From contig JAURGL010000029.1 of the NCBI GenBank assembly GCA_030833825.1, positions 1 to 15,694 on the forward strand: a stretch of DNA of 15,694 nucleotides. Direction: 5' to 3'. Of this stretch, positions 13,527 to 15,694 are shown piece after piece; positions within the stretch are counted from its first letter, which is position 1, and each line of letters starts with the position of its first letter. This DNA is from Vulcanococcus sp. SFB_649D_100_25. GTDB taxonomy: Bacteria > Cyanobacteriota > Cyanobacteriia > PCC-6307 > Cyanobiaceae. The notes under the pieces were generated by a model. The model was given only the letters and a program-made list of their open reading frames with translations, was not told where the DNA came from and did no database searches. The translations under genes and the position numbers were made by a program.

Positions 13527-15694
13527 ATGACCATCAGCCCACCAGAGCGTGGGAAAACGGCGAAGGCCCAGGTCGACCGGGTGAACAACCCGGCCACCTT
13601 CGAACTGTTCGGTAAGCCCGGCCATTTCGATCGCAGCCTTGCCAAAGGTCCCAAAACCACTACGTGGGTTTGGAACCTCCACGCCAACGCTCACGACTTC
13701 GATAGCCACACCAGCGATCTCGAAGAGGTCAGCCGGAAGATTTTTTCGGCCCACTTCGGTCACCTGGCTGTCATCTTTGTTTGGCTGAGCGGTGCCTTCT
13801 TCCACGGCGCCCGCTTCTCCAACTACTCCGGCTGGCTCGCCGACCCCACGCACGTGAAACCCAGTGCGCAGGTGGTTTGGCCTGTCTTCGGCCAAGAAAT
13901 CCTGAATGGCGATGTGGGTGCCGGTTTCCACGGCATCCAGATCACCTCAGGCCTCTTCCATGTGTGGAGGGCCTGGGGCATCACCACCGAGACCCAACTC
14001 ATGGCCCTGGCCATCGGTGCTCTGGTGATGGCCGGATTGATGCTCAATGCGGGCGTCTTCCACTACCACAAGGCAGCTCCCAAGCTCGAGTGGTTCCAGA
14101 ACGTTGAGTCGATGCTCAACCACCATCTGGCCGGTCTGCTTGGTCTGGGTTCCCTGTCCTGGACGGGTCACCTGATCCATGTGTCCCTGCCCACCACTGC
14201 GCTGATGGACGCCATCGACGCCGGCAAGCCGCTGTCGCTCAATGGCAAGACCATCGCCACCGTGGCGGACATCCCCCTGCCTCACGAGTTCTTCAACCAG
14301 GACCTGCTGGCTCAGCTGTTCCCTGGTTTCGGTGCTGGCATCAACGCCTTCTTCACCGGTAACTGGGCGGCCTACAGCGATTTCCTCACCTTTAAAGGTG
14401 GTCTGAATCCTGTGACCGGCAGCCTGTGGATGAGCGACATCGCTCACCACCACCTGGCGATTGCTGTCCTGTTCATCGTTGCCGGTCACATGTACCGGAC
14501 CAACTGGGGCATTGGCCACAGCATCAAGGAGATCCTCGAGGGCCAGAAGGGCGACCCCCTGCTGTTCCCCGCCTCCAAGGGTCATGACGGTCTCTACGAG
14601 TTCATGACCACCAGCTGGCACGCCCAGTTGGCTGTGAACCTGGCTCTGCTGGGCTCGCTGAGCATCATCGTTGCTCAGCACATGTATGCGATGCCTCCGT
14701 ATCCCTACATCGGCGTCGACTACCCCACCCAGCTGTCGATCTTCACCCACCACACCTGGATTGGTGGCTTCCTGATCGTTGGTGCCGGCGCCCACGCCGC
14801 CATCGCGATGATCCGCGACTACGACCCCGCCAAGCACGTGGACAACGTGCTCGACCGGGTGCTCAAGGCCCGCGATGCCCTGATCAGCCACCTCAACTGG
14901 GTGTGCATCTGGCTCGGCTTCCACAGCTTCGGCCTCTACATCCACAACGACACCATGCGTGCCCTGGGCCGTCCCCAGGACATGTTCAGCGACTCCGCCA
15001 TCGCTCTGAAGCCCGTCTTCGCGCAGTGGATCCAGGGTCTGCACGCCGCTGCCGCCGGTAGCACCGCTCCCAACGCCCTCGCCGGCGTGAGCGAAGTGTT
15101 CAACGGCACGGTGGTGGCCGTGGGCGGCAAGGTGGCCGCCGGTCCGATCCCCCTGGGAACGGCCGACTTCATGGTCCACCACATTCACGCCTTCACGATT
15201 CACGTGACGGTGCTGATCCTGCTGAAGGGTGTTCTGTATGCCCGCAGCAGCCGCCTGGTTCCCGACAAGGCGAACCTCGGCTTCCGCTTCCCCTGCGACG
15301 GCCCCGGCCGTGGCGGTACCTGCCAGGTTTCGGCTTGGGACCACGTGTTCCTGGGCCTGTTCTGGATGTACAACTCCCTGTCGATCGTCATCTTCCACTT
15401 CTCCTGGAAGATGCAGAGCGACGTGTGGGGCACCGTCAACGCTGACGGGTCTGTCTCCCACATCACCAACGGCAACTTTGCCCAAAGCGCCATCACGATC
15501 AACGGCTGGCTGCGTGACTTCCTGTGGGCCCAGGCCGCACAGGTGATCAACAGCTATGGCTCTGCCACCAGTGCCTACGGTCTGATGTTCCTGGGTGCCC
15601 ACTTCGTCTGGGCGTTCAGCCTGATGTTCCTGTTCAGTGGCCGTGGCTACTGGCAAGAGCTGATTGAGTCCATCGTCTGGGCTCACAACAAGCT
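13527..15694 (+). CDS. psaA: Photosystem I P700 apoprotein A1, C-terminus cut by window edge
   Basis: PsaA pairs with PsaB to form the photosystem I core in thylakoid membranes, carrying P700, the inner electron carriers and most antenna chlorophylls. The frame is open from ATG 13527 to the window end (722 full codons). About 45 residues are missing compared with the roughly 767 usual in related cyanobacteria. The product is unmistakable: MTISPPERGKTAKAQVDR at the start, HFGHLAVIFVWLSGAFFHGARFSNY (first membrane region), many His-containing membrane helices, and FPCDGPGRGGTC with Cys590 and Cys599, PsaA's two ligands to the shared 4Fe-4S centre FX. The Shine-Dalgarno GAGGA fits the chosen start. 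psaB is expected just beyond the right edge. Confidence 0.98.
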   Translation, partial: MTISPPERGKTAKAQVDRVNNPATFELFGKPGHFDRSLAKGPKTTTWVWNLHANAHDFDSHTSDLEEVSRKIFSAHFGHLAVIFVWLSGAFFHGARFSNYSGWLADPTHVKPSAQVVWPVFGQEILNGDVGAGFHGIQITSGLFHVWRAWGITTETQLMALAIGALVMAGLMLNAGVFHYHKAAPKLEWFQNVESMLNHHLAGLLGLGSLSWTGHLIHVSLPTTALMDAIDAGKPLSLNGKTIATVADIPLPHEFFNQDLLAQLFPGFGAGINAFFTGNWAAYSDFLTFKGGLNPVTGSLWMSDIAHHHLAIAVLFIVAGHMYRTNWGIGHSIKEILEGQKGDPLLFPASKGHDGLYEFMTTSWHAQLAVNLALLGSLSIIVAQHMYAMPPYPYIGVDYPTQLSIFTHHTWIGGFLIVGAGAHAAIAMIRDYDPAKHVDNVLDRVLKARDALISHLNWVCIWLGFHSFGLYIHNDTMRALGRPQDMFSDSAIALKPVFAQWIQGLHAAAAGSTAPNALAGVSEVFNGTVVAVGGKVAAGPIPLGTADFMVHHIHAFTIHVTVLILLKGVLYARSSRLVPDKANLGFRFPCDGPGRGGTCQVSAWDHVFLGLFWMYNSLSIVIFHFSWKMQSDVWGTVNADGSVSHITNGNFAQSAITINGWLRDFLWAQAAQVINSYGSATSAYGLMFLGAHFVWAFSLMFLFSGRGYWQELIESIVWAHNK

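Noticed and set aside
13947..15686. 579-codon open frame on the minus strand opposite psaA
   Set aside because: It lies wholly inside psaA; the product is rich in Val, His, Gln and Gly with no recognisable motif.

Overview
The window is a compact, GC-rich piece of a cyanobacterial chromosome, most likely a picocyanobacterium of the Synechococcus/Cyanobium group. The reasons are psaA (photosystem I), a large glutamate synthase of the ferredoxin-dependent type with no gltD beside it, a fused CbiG-CobJ corrin enzyme, a streptomycin operon in its usual order, and almost no HIP1 octamers (one seen). The gene set is housekeeping. I see no insertion sequence, prophage, CRISPR array or other sign of recent transfer.

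Layout. Positions 1-3742 (minus strand) read, in transcription order, a secreted phosphodiester glycosidase, a HesB/IscA-like iron-sulfur protein, rpsL, rpsG and the start of fusA, which runs off the left edge. The rpsL and fusA leaders each hold a compact hairpin. Positions 3743-3941 form a divergent control region with two clear dyads. gltB (3942-8525, plus) follows, then a small unknown gene whose stop codon shares a CTAG with the stop of the convergent lipA (8836-9705, minus). A tRNA-Pro(CGG) gene (9790-9863, plus) lies between lipA and a two-gene minus-strand unit, in which an unknown Pro/Glu-rich lipoprotein overlaps cbiG-cobJ by ATGA. A 460-base control region (13067-13526) separates that unit from psaA (13527 to the right edge, incomplete).

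How it fits together. The genes serve translation (EF-G, S7, S12, tRNA-Pro), ammonia assimilation driven by photosynthetic electrons (GltB), lipoate and corrin cofactor synthesis (LipA, CbiG-CobJ), Fe-S metabolism (HesB-like) and photosystem I (PsaA). The least ordinary part is non-coding. The predicted psaA leader, about 196 nt, can fold into a row of hairpins, one capped by a cUUCGg tetraloop and one pairing with the psaA ribosome-binding site. Three proteins remain functionally open: the 62-codon gene after gltB, the lipoprotein coupled to cbiG-cobJ, and the precise role of the phosphodiester glycosidase.
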